Shown: positions 22,543 through 30,017 of the stretch, piece after piece
How the letters are laid out: each line of letters begins with the position of its first letter
Position numbering within the stretch: position 1 is the stretch's first letter
From: a virus
IMG/VR virus record: IMGVR_UViG_3300035161_000033
Coordinates: 1 to 44,988 of that record
Length of the DNA stretch: 44,988 nucleotides
Strand: one strand, 5' to 3'
The notes under the pieces: model-generated
What the model was told of the DNA's origin: nothing
Databases searched by the model: none
The model's input: only the letters and a program-made list of their open reading frames with translations
Translations under genes and position numbers: made by a program

Positions 22543-23811
22543 ATGCCTGATCCACAACCCAATCCCCCAACTGAACCGCCGGCACCGCCGGCACCGCCAG
22601 CAGAACCGCCAAAACCGTCATTTCGCGGAATTGACGAGGATTTGGCCGATTTTGCGGGGTCGCCGCCGGAACCGCCAAAACCGCCAGAACCGCCAAAATC
22701 ACCGCCAGAGGGGTCAGAACCCCCGCCGGAACCTGGAGCCCCACAGGAGCCTTCAAAACCTTCAGAGAAGCCACCTGAAGGTGATGAGGATTACCTGGGC
22801 ATCCCTAAGCCAAAGCCCAAGGAACCGCCCAAACCACCGGAAGAACCGGAGCCCAGCGGCCCCCTCAAGGCTCCTGAGCTTCGGGCCGAGTATAAGCGGG
22901 TCAAGGAGCGTCTGGCCGAGGCCGAAAAGGAGCTGTCGTCCTACAAATCTGGTGGAAAACCAGTCGATGAGGGAGAGAAGAAAGTCTATGTGGAGCAGAT
23001 AGATGCGCTCAAAAAGCAGCTCGATGAGGCTCACGGTCATTTGAGAACCGTGGCTTATGAGCAAAGCCAGGAGTACAAGGACAAATACGAGAAGCCCTTC
23101 ATCGACGCCTGGCAGGAAGGGGCCGCACAGGTGGCCACCTTCAACGTCACCGACCAGGAGGGGAATGTCCGAAAAGGCACTCCAGAGGACTTCGCCGCCA
23201 TTATGCAAACTGCTGATAATGAGCAGGCTGCAAATCTGGCGCAGGAAATGTTCGGTTCCAATGCCTTCTACGTTCTGGCCCAACGCCGGGACATCATCAA
23301 GCTCCATACAGCGCGATCTCGGGCCTTGGAGGAATTCCGAGCCAACCTGGGTGAGCGGCAAAAAGCCGAGCTGGAAAAGCTCAAGCAGCAGGCCGAGCAT
23401 CAGGAGCAACGGAGGATCCAGGCGAATACCCTCTGGAAGAAGTTCAACTCCGAGACAGCAGAGAAATACCCCGATCTGTTCAAACCGACCGAGGGTGACG
23501 ATGAGGGAAACAATCTTCTGGCTAAGGGCTACCGCGAGGCTGACTTGGCGTTTAGTGGCGCACCGGATCTGCCCGAGGAAAGTCGAATCAGGCTCCATTC
23601 AGCAGTCCGAAATCGAGCGGCCGCTTTTGGTCGCCTGGTTCATCGTCTGAGAACCAAGGACGAAGAAATCGCGTCACTGAAAGCCGAGTTGGATGAGATC
23701 AGGGGCAGTACCCCTGGACCTGGCCAGGAGGGCAGAGATAAAAACGAAAACCGGCGACCGACTGCCGATGAGGAAATCGAAGCGGCCGCCATGAGGACAA
23801 CCCCGAGGTAA
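22543..23811 (+). CDS. Scaffold-like protein: Pro-rich arm plus coiled coil
   Basis: The 422-residue protein has a Pro/Glu/Lys-rich disordered arm to about residue 105. A long helical, coiled-coil-rich region follows to about 390 (LRAEYKRVKERLAEAEKELSS, then ERQKAELEKLKQQAEH). The tail is ADEEIEAAAMRTTPR. Gene order (portal, this gene, capsid) and helical content fit a scaffolding protein that templates the procapsid. Its C-terminal TADEEIEAAAM closely matches SADEEIERAAM in the small protein encoded just after the capsid gene, so this tail is a candidate capsid-binding element. Confidence 0.7.
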   Translation: MPDPQPNPPTEPPAPPAPPAEPPKPSFRGIDEDLADFAGSPPEPPKPPEPPKSPPEGSEPPPEPGAPQEPSKPSEKPPEGDEDYLGIPKPKPKEPPKPPEEPEPSGPLKAPELRAEYKRVKERLAEAEKELSSYKSGGKPVDEGEKKVYVEQIDALKKQLDEAHGHLRTVAYEQSQEYKDKYEKPFIDAWQEGAAQVATFNVTDQEGNVRKGTPEDFAAIMQTADNEQAANLAQEMFGSNAFYVLAQRRDIIKLHTARSRALEEFRANLGERQKAELEKLKQQAEHQEQRRIQANTLWKKFNSETAEKYPDLFKPTEGDDEGNNLLAKGYREADLAFSGAPDLPEESRIRLHSAVRNRAAAFGRLVHRLRTKDEEIASLKAELDEIRGSTPGPGQEGRDKNENRRPTADEEIEAAAMRTTPR

Positions 23812-23813
23812 CT

Positions 23814-23960
23814 ATGCCGAAAGTACTCCACAGAAAACTAGCCAGGTCGGCCAAAAAAGCCGGCCTCAAACCTGGTTCCGAAAGATCCGATGCATATGTC
23901 TACGGAACGATGAACAAGATCGAGAAGGCCAGAGCTCGAAAACGGAAAAGCCGACGTTAG
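23814..23960 (+). CDS. Small basic phage protein (48 aa)
   Basis: It begins MPKVLHRKLARSAKKAGLKP, continues DAYVYGTMNKIEKA, and ends in a run of Lys and Arg. GAGG lies 6 bases before the ATG. The AYVYGTM pattern resembles that of small basic proteins in phage head blocks, which may bind DNA or RNA. It is the last gene before a strong terminator. Confidence 0.6.
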   Translation: MPKVLHRKLARSAKKAGLKPGSERSDAYVYGTMNKIEKARARKRKSRR

Positions 23961-23987
23961 CTATAACTGAGCAATTCAGAGCTGATC

Positions 23988-24021
23988 GTGGCGTGTTGAA
24001 CTACTTGACACGCCACTTTTT
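23988..24021 (+). terminator. Rho-independent terminator after the scaffold block
   Basis: GTGGCGTGT at 23988-23996 pairs perfectly with ACACGCCAC at 24008-24016 over an 11-base loop, and is followed by TTTTT at 24017-24021. This is the strongest terminator in the window. It separates the portal-scaffold genes from the capsid gene, so capsid needs its own promoter or controlled read-through. Confidence 0.8.
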
Positions 24022-24273
24022 CTGATCTAAGGCAGCCACAAGACGTAACTGGGTTCGTCACCAGCTGGAACGTAGCAGCCTCGGGATCGTTCCTCCCGGC
24101 GTGGGCAGCTCGATATGCTGCACCTGGTCGACCACGCGATGACCAGGTAAAGCGGCTCGCAACCGCAAGCGTAGGCCTCAGTGCCAGGGCCGGTTGGCCT
24201 GCTTCGCAAGCGAAATACTCACAGTCGAATTGTAACCAGCGGCCATGAAGGTCGCGTAACTGAGTTTTTGCGT
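24022..24273 (+). promoter_or_regulatory. Structured 5' leader of the capsid gene
   Basis: About 250 bases without a convincing gene contain at least four stems: GGAACG/CGTTCC (24067-24093), GCAGC/GCTGC (24105-24121), ACCTGGTC/GACCAGGT (24122-24148, perfect 8 bp), and GCTT/AAGC (24201-24211). The minus-strand frame through it has no domain-like content. No SD precedes the capsid ATG; the nearest AAGG is about 24 bases upstream and is followed by a four-codon ATG AAG GTC GCG TAA. The leader may hold a promoter and control capsid output. Confidence 0.5.
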
Positions 24274-25599
24274 ATGCCAAGTTTAGGCTGTACTCCTAAC
24301 ATTTCCTGCGCCGACTTCACCAATATCATCATGCGGCGAACGGAGCATCTGGATGAGGAAATCCTGAAGGATATCACTCCAGTTGGTTCGATTAACGGCA
24401 TGATGGAAATCGGCCAGTTCAAAGCGTTCGATGGGTATTCTCATACCTACGATCGTTTCAACCGTGTCGCGGTTGATCACTCCCGGGCCTGGCAAAATAT
24501 CACTGACGAGAATTGCGTTGGCCAACCTTGCGATCCTTGCGAAACGGAAATCGGATTCGGCTCGACTCGAGACGAATATCACCTGGAGCAAAAATCCTTC
24601 ACCTCCCAGCTCTTCTGCTATGACCAAATGCTCACGATGGATAGGGCCAAAGAGCACTATGCCAATGCGGTCGAGCAATTGAGAGCGGCCCAGGAGCTGA
24701 TCATTGGAAACCGGATCCGTTCCGAGGCTTTCCGATACGCCGGCTACCACTGGGTTGCTGGTGGAGGTGCTGGCCAGGCCATGACCTCTTTCACGTTCAC
24801 CGAAACGGGGAACTTGATCAATGTCGTGCCCTCGGTGCTCCCAACTTCAAAGCTGACGGTGAACATGCTTCGCCGGCGGTTGCAAACCCAGATCCTCAAC
24901 GGGGCCACCGGCAAGGTTCCCATGGGTCAGCCTCCTGAACTGGAAGTTCTGACCGACATGGAAACCATCTGGGATCTCATTGAGGGTGATTCCAACTTGA
25001 AAGACTCCTGGCGGTTCCAGGCCTTCGGGGCTGGCGCGGAGGAGTATTACAAGTATGGATGGGCCGGCCGAGTGGGCAATTTCATGCTCAAGGCTGACCT
25101 CCATCCGATCCGGTTCCAGATCCTGAATGACGGTGTGACCCTCAATCAGGTCTTCCCCTACCACAACGAGGCAGCTTCGAGTGGTATTCGCGGCGTGGTC
25201 AACGATGCGTATATCAATGCGCCAATCCAGGCCACGTTCATCTGGCACCGTCGAGCCATGAAGCAATTGGTTCTCGATGCGGCCCAGGTGCATCCGATGA
25301 TGCCCTTTGTCCCGCGCAGCTTTGGTGGTCGATGGCAGTTTGTCATGGACAACCTGACCTGCGGAACGGCGGTCGATGCCAACGGTCAGACCTTCCCAAT
25401 TGCGGTCGATAACGCTCGCCGCAACAAGGGTAAGTTTATCGCAGACTTCAAATTCTCGACCAAGAAGCAGTATCCCGAGTTCATGGAGTGCATCCTGCAC
25501 CTGCGCGAGCCGGCTTGCGTGATTAACGTCCCGGTTTGCCAGCCTGCGCCCACTTACGTGACTCAGGATTACTCGAGTGCGAATGATCCTTGCCCGTAA
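24274..25599 (+). CDS. Major capsid protein
   Basis: At 441 residues it has the size and position of an HK97-type coat protein. It has a polar helical N-terminus (CADFTNIIMRRTEHLDEEIL), a central domain with DRAKEHYANAVEQLRAAQELI and LEVLTDMETIWDLI, and a C-terminal strand-rich part. The start MPSLGC at 24274 is chosen; upstream codons in frame belong to the leader. Eleven cysteines lie near the ends (Cys6, Cys12, a CDPC-type cluster near 90, and four in the last 45 residues), unusual for a coat protein. Capsid subunits may be cross-linked or metal-bound. I infer the fold from gene order, not from a recognised motif. Confidence 0.75.
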   Translation: MPSLGCTPNISCADFTNIIMRRTEHLDEEILKDITPVGSINGMMEIGQFKAFDGYSHTYDRFNRVAVDHSRAWQNITDENCVGQPCDPCETEIGFGSTRDEYHLEQKSFTSQLFCYDQMLTMDRAKEHYANAVEQLRAAQELIIGNRIRSEAFRYAGYHWVAGGGAGQAMTSFTFTETGNLINVVPSVLPTSKLTVNMLRRRLQTQILNGATGKVPMGQPPELEVLTDMETIWDLIEGDSNLKDSWRFQAFGAGAEEYYKYGWAGRVGNFMLKADLHPIRFQILNDGVTLNQVFPYHNEAASSGIRGVVNDAYINAPIQATFIWHRRAMKQLVLDAAQVHPMMPFVPRSFGGRWQFVMDNLTCGTAVDANGQTFPIAVDNARRNKGKFIADFKFSTKKQYPEFMECILHLREPACVINVPVCQPAPTYVTQDYSSANDPCP

Positions 25600-25616
25600 G
25601 GCGTGAACGGCAGTGG

Positions 25617-25649
25617 GGGCTTGGTCGGATGAGCAGGCCGGCCAAGCCC
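25617..25649. repeat. 12-bp hairpin between capsid and the next gene
   Basis: GGGCTTGGTCGG at 25617-25628 pairs with CCGGCCAAGCCC at 25638-25649 with one G-U type pair and a 9-base loop. No T-run follows. It sits between the stop of capsid and a good ribosome binding site (AAAGGA) of the next gene. It may stabilise the capsid mRNA end or lower downstream expression. Confidence 0.55.
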
Positions 25650-25671
25650 TCCATCTTGAAAGGAACCGATT

Positions 25672-25902
25672 ATGCCTAGTCAAAACGCACTCCTGCCTCG
25701 CAGCTTGTTTGCTGAAGAGGTCAAGCCAGGGGACACCATCACCCTGAAGGTATCCGCTGTTTTCGGGGACGAAGTGGAAGTCTCGGCCACCGCTTCGTCT
25801 GGAGAGTCCGAAGAAATGGAAGAGGAAGAAGAGTCGCCCAGGATGTCTGCCGACGAAGAAATCGAAAGGGCGGCCATGGAAGGATCTGAATATGGCTATT
25901 GA
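25672..25902 (+). CDS. Small acidic protein sharing the scaffold C-terminal motif (76 aa)
   Basis: The N-terminus is MPSQNALLPRSLFAEEVKPGD, followed by strand-like TITLKVSAVFGDEVEV. The rest is acidic (SEEMEEEEESPRM) and ends SADEEIERAAMEGSEYGY. The segment SADEEIERAAM matches TADEEIEAAAM at the C-terminus of the scaffold-like protein, and the DNA is partly conserved too. Location right after capsid suggests a decoration or assembly protein that binds the coat through this shared tail. The SD AAAGGA is strong. Confidence 0.6.
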   Translation: MPSQNALLPRSLFAEEVKPGDTITLKVSAVFGDEVEVSATASSGESEEMEEEEESPRMSADEEIERAAMEGSEYGY

Positions 25903-26290
25903 AAATCCCACCCGATGGGCTGCGGCCGGGACCATCACCGCACTGCAAGATTTCCCTTGTTTGCGGTGCCTTTCCGATCAGCAGCTTGTCATGGTTCTCG
26001 CATACCTGCTTTGCAGGATTGTATCGACCGATCGCGACAACGAGTGCACGGCTGCCGAGATGATGGAAAATGCATCTTGCTCCGATTGTTTCAGTCGCCG
26101 CCAGAAGATGCAGTATCTGGTCCAAATGGTCGCCACCTATGCCCTCAACAATTCATTGATTACGGATTTCGACGCAGTCACGCAGGAAATTGCCTGCCTT
26201 GTTTGCGCCGACTCCAGCAAGTTGCTGGCTATGGTGGTTGACCAGGTTGAGATCGGAATCAACAACGGCACGTTGTTCAATCCCAGTTAA
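25892..26290 (+). CDS. Three-module cysteine-repeat protein (132 aa)
   Basis: Three modules of a cysteine repeat are visible: Cys23-x2-Cys26 followed by LSDQQLVMVLAYLLCRI, Cys63-x2-Cys66 followed by FSRRQKMQYLVQMV, and Cys102-x2-Cys105 followed by ADSSKLLAMVVDQVEI. Each is CxxC plus a polar turn and an amphipathic helix. The same module occurs in three more genes nearby. GGAAGG upstream supports the start. A structural or head-tail role is suggested only by context, and the cysteines could bind metal or form disulfides. Confidence 0.65.
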   Translation: MAIENPTRWAAAGTITALQDFPCLRCLSDQQLVMVLAYLLCRIVSTDRDNECTAAEMMENASCSDCFSRRQKMQYLVQMVATYALNNSLITDFDAVTQEIACLVCADSSKLLAMVVDQVEIGINNGTLFNPS

Positions 26291-26303
26291 TTGGTCAGAG
26301 GTC

Positions 26304-26375
26304 GGTTGGGTATTGGCGAAGGCCAGGTCAGCATCGAGGTTTTGGCGGCCCCCGGTGCTGACCGGCCTAACCTTT
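26304..26375 (+). terminator. Hairpin with short T-run between two cysteine-module genes
   Basis: GGCCAGGTCAGCA (26321-26333) pairs with TGCTGACCGGCC (26356-26367) with a one-base bulge. An outer GGTTGGG at 26304 can pair with CCTAACC at 26366-26372 as an alternative. TTTT follows at 26373-26376. It lies in a 92-base gap. It may terminate part of the capsid transcript or adjust expression of later genes. Confidence 0.45.
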
Positions 26376-26382
26376 TAATGTT

Positions 26383-26766
26383 ATGGCAACCTGTAATCCT
26401 ACCACTGTCCTGCAGGATTCAGACTGTCTTCTCTGTCTTAGTGAGAAGCAGCTCCTGGTCGCGGTTCTCACCATTCTCTGTCAAATTCAACGAACCCTTA
26501 ATCCCATGGCTACTTGCAATGTTGAAGATCTAGCCTCGGACTCCAGCCCTTACCTTTCGATGACCAACAAGCAGTTGCTGGCCGCGCAGCTGGAGATGCT
26601 TTGCCAACTCGTCGCCGCACCAGGTGCCCTCGGTGGGGTCGTTATCGATACGGTGGATCCTGTAGCGGATCCCGGCGTTGAATCTCAAATCTGGATAAAC
26701 CGCACCTCGGGTCAGATGTGGTATTGGAATGACACCACTGGAGCCTGGGTGCTATTAATCGCCTGA
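26383..26766 (+). CDS. Two-module cysteine-repeat protein (127 aa)
   Basis: Module one is MATCNPTTVLQDSDCLLCLSEKQLLVAVLTILCQI. Module two restarts internally as MATCNVEDLA and ends KQLLAAQLEMLCQL, with the middle CxxC lost. The repeat of MATCN within one frame suggests that two genes have fused. Residues 85-127 (VVIDTVDPVAD, then QIWINRTSGQMWYWNDTTGAWV) look like a small beta-rich virion element. The motif family is shared with the genes at 25892, 28173 and 28320. Confidence 0.65.
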   Translation: MATCNPTTVLQDSDCLLCLSEKQLLVAVLTILCQIQRTLNPMATCNVEDLASDSSPYLSMTNKQLLAAQLEMLCQLVAAPGALGGVVIDTVDPVADPGVESQIWINRTSGQMWYWNDTTGAWVLLIA

Positions 26767-26767
26767 T

Positions 26768-27886
26768 ATGAAAAAGACCCTCCTTATATTCTTGTTGGCC
26801 TTTCTGACCTGTTTCGCCCAGGCCCAGATGCCAGTCTTCCGAAACATGTTCACGACGAATGTTCCCGGGGCCTACGTGCGCGGGGACGCTACCTTCGGAA
26901 CGGGGGGTTCTGGATCCTATACTTTCAACGGCCAAATGCTGCTCTACGTGGATCCGGCCGGCGGCGTGGATTTCATGATTGGAACCAACGTCTACGGAGT
27001 TGGAGAACCACTGATAATTCTCAGAAACGGAACGTGGGGATTTAATAGGGATTCGATACCTGGTGCCAGCATCGCTTCCGGCACCATCGATGCCACCGCA
27101 TTGAATGCAAGCAATTGGGTCTATGCTGGTGGTTCAGGTGTGACTTTCGGATCCTTGAATTTGAAGCCAAGACTGCAGCTGTATGGTGGTGGGATTAAGG
27201 TCTACCCACAGGTTGGGACAACTAATTGGTGGGTCTGGAATGATACCAATAACGTGCCAAGCAGTGTGGTCAATTCCAATGGATGGTTCGGGATTAAGAC
27301 TCTCACGCCGAATTCCGAGCTGGAGGTCAATGGCCAGGTCCGCGCAACCAATTTTCTTCAGACGGTGCCATCCTGGGATGATGTTAGAATCTCACTCGGC
27401 ACCCTTTCCTCGCCATCTGCCCAACCTGACAAAATCAATCCATGCGGTGGCTTGAATGTCTACGGTTTCGATGATTCCTCCACCGAGCAGCTCGACTTCC
27501 AGCTGCAAATCCCGCACGGCATCGAGACAAACAACGCTTACGGAGTCAGGCTGCATTTGCACTGGAGTGGATCCACTGCCGTAACCCCGCCAAATAGCAA
27601 TGTGGTGTGGGGCGTGGAATGGACCCTGGCCAATCCATTCGAGAATTTCTTCACAACCACAATCACCAATCGGGTGACAAACGGCCTGGCGGCCGCCACG
27701 ACGCACATGGTTGTTCCACTGGTCACGTTCACAAACTACGTGGAATCCTGCGTGGTGGTTGGCAGATTGTTCAGGGAAGGAGGAAATGCTGGCGACACTT
27801 ACGTTGGCGATGCCTGTGGTTTAAGCCTGGATGCACACTTCGGAAGAATCAGACTCGGCAGTGATAACGAGTTTGGAGACTACTAA
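26768..27886 (+). CDS. Fibre-like protein with an N-terminal signal peptide
   Basis: The protein starts MKKTLLIFLLAFLTCFAQAQ, a clear export signal with Lys-Lys, a hydrophobic core and an Ala-x-Ala cut. It then has beta-rich, Gly-rich repeats typical of fibres (SELEVNGQVRATNFLQT). The C-terminal 150 residues (DFQLQIPHGIETNNAYGVRLHLHWSG, then VVWGVEWTLANPF, then CVVVGRLFREGGN) resemble C-terminal domains of phage tail fibres. Export of a virion fibre is unusual. It may instead coat the host surface or act as a secreted decoy. Start and length are supported by the signal. Confidence 0.65.
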   Translation: MKKTLLIFLLAFLTCFAQAQMPVFRNMFTTNVPGAYVRGDATFGTGGSGSYTFNGQMLLYVDPAGGVDFMIGTNVYGVGEPLIILRNGTWGFNRDSIPGASIASGTIDATALNASNWVYAGGSGVTFGSLNLKPRLQLYGGGIKVYPQVGTTNWWVWNDTNNVPSSVVNSNGWFGIKTLTPNSELEVNGQVRATNFLQTVPSWDDVRISLGTLSSPSAQPDKINPCGGLNVYGFDDSSTEQLDFQLQIPHGIETNNAYGVRLHLHWSGSTAVTPPNSNVVWGVEWTLANPFENFFTTTITNRVTNGLAAATTHMVVPLVTFTNYVESCVVVGRLFREGGNAGDTYVGDACGLSLDAHFGRIRLGSDNEFGDY

Positions 27887-27889
27887 GAA

Positions 27890-28171
27890 ATGGGAAGCAT
27901 GGACAAAAATGGAAGTGGGAGAGAATGGTGGAAGGGGTCTTTCCCTACCTGGATTGTGGCAATCATGATTGCCCTAATCGCGTTCTTTTTGAAACGCGAG
28001 GTGGATATCAATGATGACTGCCGCAAAGTCCAAGCTGCAGCCATCCTAGAGTTGAAGGTCAAAGTTGAAGGACTCCAACTGCGAATTGGCAGCTTGGAAA
28101 AAACTGTAGAAGAAAACCATGACCTGCTGAACGAAATCGGCAGGAAGATGGGGGCAACTAGAAGGCCGTAA
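27890..28171 (+). CDS. Membrane protein with coiled coil (93 aa)
   Basis: A polar N-terminus is followed by one membrane segment, FPTWIVAIMIALIAFFLK (about residues 18-35), and then by a long charged coiled coil (EVDINDDCRKVQAAAILELKV and LEKTVEENHDLLNEIGRKMG). The form, one N-terminal helix and a coiled coil, fits i-spanin-like or haemolysin/holin-accessory proteins, but no lysis partner is obvious. A virion or membrane anchor is also possible. Confidence 0.5.
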   Translation: MGSMDKNGSGREWWKGSFPTWIVAIMIALIAFFLKREVDINDDCRKVQAAAILELKVKVEGLQLRIGSLEKTVEENHDLLNEIGRKMGATRRP

Positions 28172-28172
28172 T

Positions 28173-28307
28173 ATGGCAACGTGCAACGTACAAGACTTGA
28201 TGGATGATGCCGCTTGCTGGTTTTGCCTGGAGCCGAAGATCCAAGAGGCTTTGGAGCTGCAGCTTCTTTGTGAGATCTGGCAAGCCATCGTGAACGCAAC
28301 TCCGTAA
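28173..28307 (+). CDS. Single-module cysteine-repeat protein (44 aa)
   Basis: It encodes MATCNVQDLMDDAACWFCLE, then PKIQEALELQLLCEIWQAIV. The pattern MATCN, a CxxC, then an amphipathic helix ending LLCEI is that of the genes at 26383 and 28320. The ATG lies 2 bases after the stop of the membrane protein gene, so coupling is likely. It is too short for standard gene callers at common settings. Confidence 0.6.
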   Translation: MATCNVQDLMDDAACWFCLEPKIQEALELQLLCEIWQAIVNATP

Positions 28308-28319
28308 CCAGGAATCGAT

Positions 28320-28784
28320 ATGGCAAACTGTGATCCGCAAACCCTGATGAACAATGGCAAGTGCTTCTTTGGCGTAAAGCCAAAGGAGGCAATGGCTCTT
28401 AAACTGCAGCTGCTTTGCGAAATCCAAGCTGCGATCGCCTCCTTGGGTTCGGTGGTGGCAAACCTGGGCCCAACTGTCGAGGCTATTGCCTATGCTGCGT
28501 CTATTGATATCGATCTGGATGGAGCCGACTACCAGACCCTGGCTTTAACAGGGGACATCGATTTCAACGCCACCTTGAACAGGCCAGTGGCCGGGAGAGC
28601 CAAGGCCGTGGCCGTGGTCATGACGGCAGATGGATCTGATAGGAACATCACGTTCAACGCCAACTGGACTGTGATCGGATCTACCCCCTCAGTCATTGCG
28701 GCCGGCAAGACTGGTGTCTTTTCCCTTACGGCCATTGGGCCCGATGAAACCGATGTCCTGATCGTTTACCAAGAAGAGCCATAA
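28320..28784 (+). CDS. Cysteine-module plus beta-rich tail protein (154 aa)
   Basis: The first 40 residues are one cysteine module (MANCDPQTLMNNGKCFFGVK, then LKLQLLCEIQAA). Its CxxC position reads C-F-F-G, so the second Cys is lost. Residues 55-154 form a beta-rich domain (DIDLDGADYQTLALTGDIDF, then IVYQEEP), typical of a fibre or head decoration part. CAGGAA upstream supports the start. Confidence 0.6.
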   Translation: MANCDPQTLMNNGKCFFGVKPKEAMALKLQLLCEIQAAIASLGSVVANLGPTVEAIAYAASIDIDLDGADYQTLALTGDIDFNATLNRPVAGRAKAVAVVMTADGSDRNITFNANWTVIGSTPSVIAAGKTGVFSLTAIGPDETDVLIVYQEEP

Positions 28785-28785
28785 A

Positions 28786-30015
28786 ATGCATTTGCTCCGA
28801 TTCAAGTCGCTAGGCCTTCGGGATCCTGCTTTTTTGCAGGGTGCTGCTGGCTGTGTGTGTCCCTTGGTGACCAGTGATCCAAACATCAATTCCTGGTACA
28901 ACGCATCCACTTCGATTCTCACTGCCACCAGCATAATTGGCGATTTGTCGGACACCACGGTGGACAAGACCTCACTGGTCGCGCCGAATTTTAATCTGCA
29001 AGTTCAAAGCAGCAATGCCAGATATTTTACTTACCCAAATCAGGCAAACACCAACGCGAATTTCCTGATCAGTTCCAGCAACTTCACCACCAGCTGGACA
29101 GACATCTCAAATGTCACGGTAAATGGCCCAACGCTCTTCACCTTCAATGCGGCGAACGCTTACCTCGGCCAATACATCGGGTTGTGTGAGCCTGGCCGCA
29201 CTTACACGTTCAAGTTCAAGATTCGCAATGTCAGTGGGAACACCACCCTGCAGGTCAGGCACCTCGGATCCGCGACTGGCAACTACACTCCCATCACCAT
29301 CGATGGCACTCTGACTGAAAAGACGGTTACATTCCTTGGGCCAAATCCAACCGCATTGGTTCGAGTGGGGTTTGAGGATCAGAACGTCGCTGGCCACGGC
29401 CAGGTCCAAGTTACCGACTGCCATTTGCGCCGTGATGACCATTCGGACACGTTAGTGGTGAGCCCAGGCAACATTCCTCTTTATGGTGTGCGCGACGGGA
29501 TCCCCGTTTTTGGTGGTGGCGGCCAAGGCCCATCGACGCACGTTTACTGGACCCAGGTAGTGAGTCGCGCCATGACTCAGCCGTTCACGATTTACATGTC
29601 GTACTTCCCGAGAGCCTGGGTGGGCGGTTATATCTATACATCCAATTGGCCAACTCTCTTGAAAATGGTGGGTTCGGGGGGTACCACGCCAAATTACTAC
29701 CTCGGCATTTACGCCACCCCGGCTTGGGGTTACGGCACTGTTTCTTCTCCTCCCCTGCAGTGGCAGGTTTTGACGTACCAATACAACGGTGCAACTAGCA
29801 GGGTTCGGGTGAACAAAAATCCAGCCGATGTGGTGAACATTCCCAATTTGGCTGGCACCATCGACCGGCTCCAATACATGGGCGATTCTTATGCCGGATC
29901 CTGGCAGAACAATGGCGATATCCATGAGATCATCACCAGGAATGTGCTCGATGACACTGCAACCCAAGATGCAATCATTGAATGGATGGCCTGCCAGGTA
30001 GGCCTCTCAGTTTAA
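28786..30015 (+). CDS. Fibre or carbohydrate-binding tail protein (409 aa)
   Basis: It starts MHLLRFKSLGLRDPAFLQGA. Beta-rich sequence dominates, with a jelly-roll-like part (YTFKFKIRNVSGNTTLQVRH) at about 140-220 and a second part (YWTQVVSRAMTQPFTIYMSY, then QWQVLTYQYNGATSRVRVN) like concanavalin/LamG-type carbohydrate-binding folds. The C-terminus (GDIHEIITRNVLDDTATQ) fits such a lectin-like domain. It probably binds glycans on the host, as a tail fibre. It lies directly after the cysteine-module genes. Confidence 0.6.
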   Translation: MHLLRFKSLGLRDPAFLQGAAGCVCPLVTSDPNINSWYNASTSILTATSIIGDLSDTTVDKTSLVAPNFNLQVQSSNARYFTYPNQANTNANFLISSSNFTTSWTDISNVTVNGPTLFTFNAANAYLGQYIGLCEPGRTYTFKFKIRNVSGNTTLQVRHLGSATGNYTPITIDGTLTEKTVTFLGPNPTALVRVGFEDQNVAGHGQVQVTDCHLRRDDHSDTLVVSPGNIPLYGVRDGIPVFGGGGQGPSTHVYWTQVVSRAMTQPFTIYMSYFPRAWVGGYIYTSNWPTLLKMVGSGGTTPNYYLGIYATPAWGYGTVSSPPLQWQVLTYQYNGATSRVRVNKNPADVVNIPNLAGTIDRLQYMGDSYAGSWQNNGDIHEIITRNVLDDTATQDAIIEWMACQVGLSV

Positions 30016-30017
30016 TC

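Noticed and set aside
24181-24273. Longer N-terminus for the capsid protein
   Set aside because: The added codons fall in the structured leader, have no ribosome binding site and look unlike the rest of the protein.
24022-24273. tRNA gene in the folded leader
   Set aside because: The stems do not form a cloverleaf: no acceptor stem, anticodon arm or T-loop consensus was found there.
23957-24280. 107-codon minus-strand gene in the capsid leader
   Set aside because: It starts and ends in flanking control sequence, crosses the terminator and has no family-like pattern.
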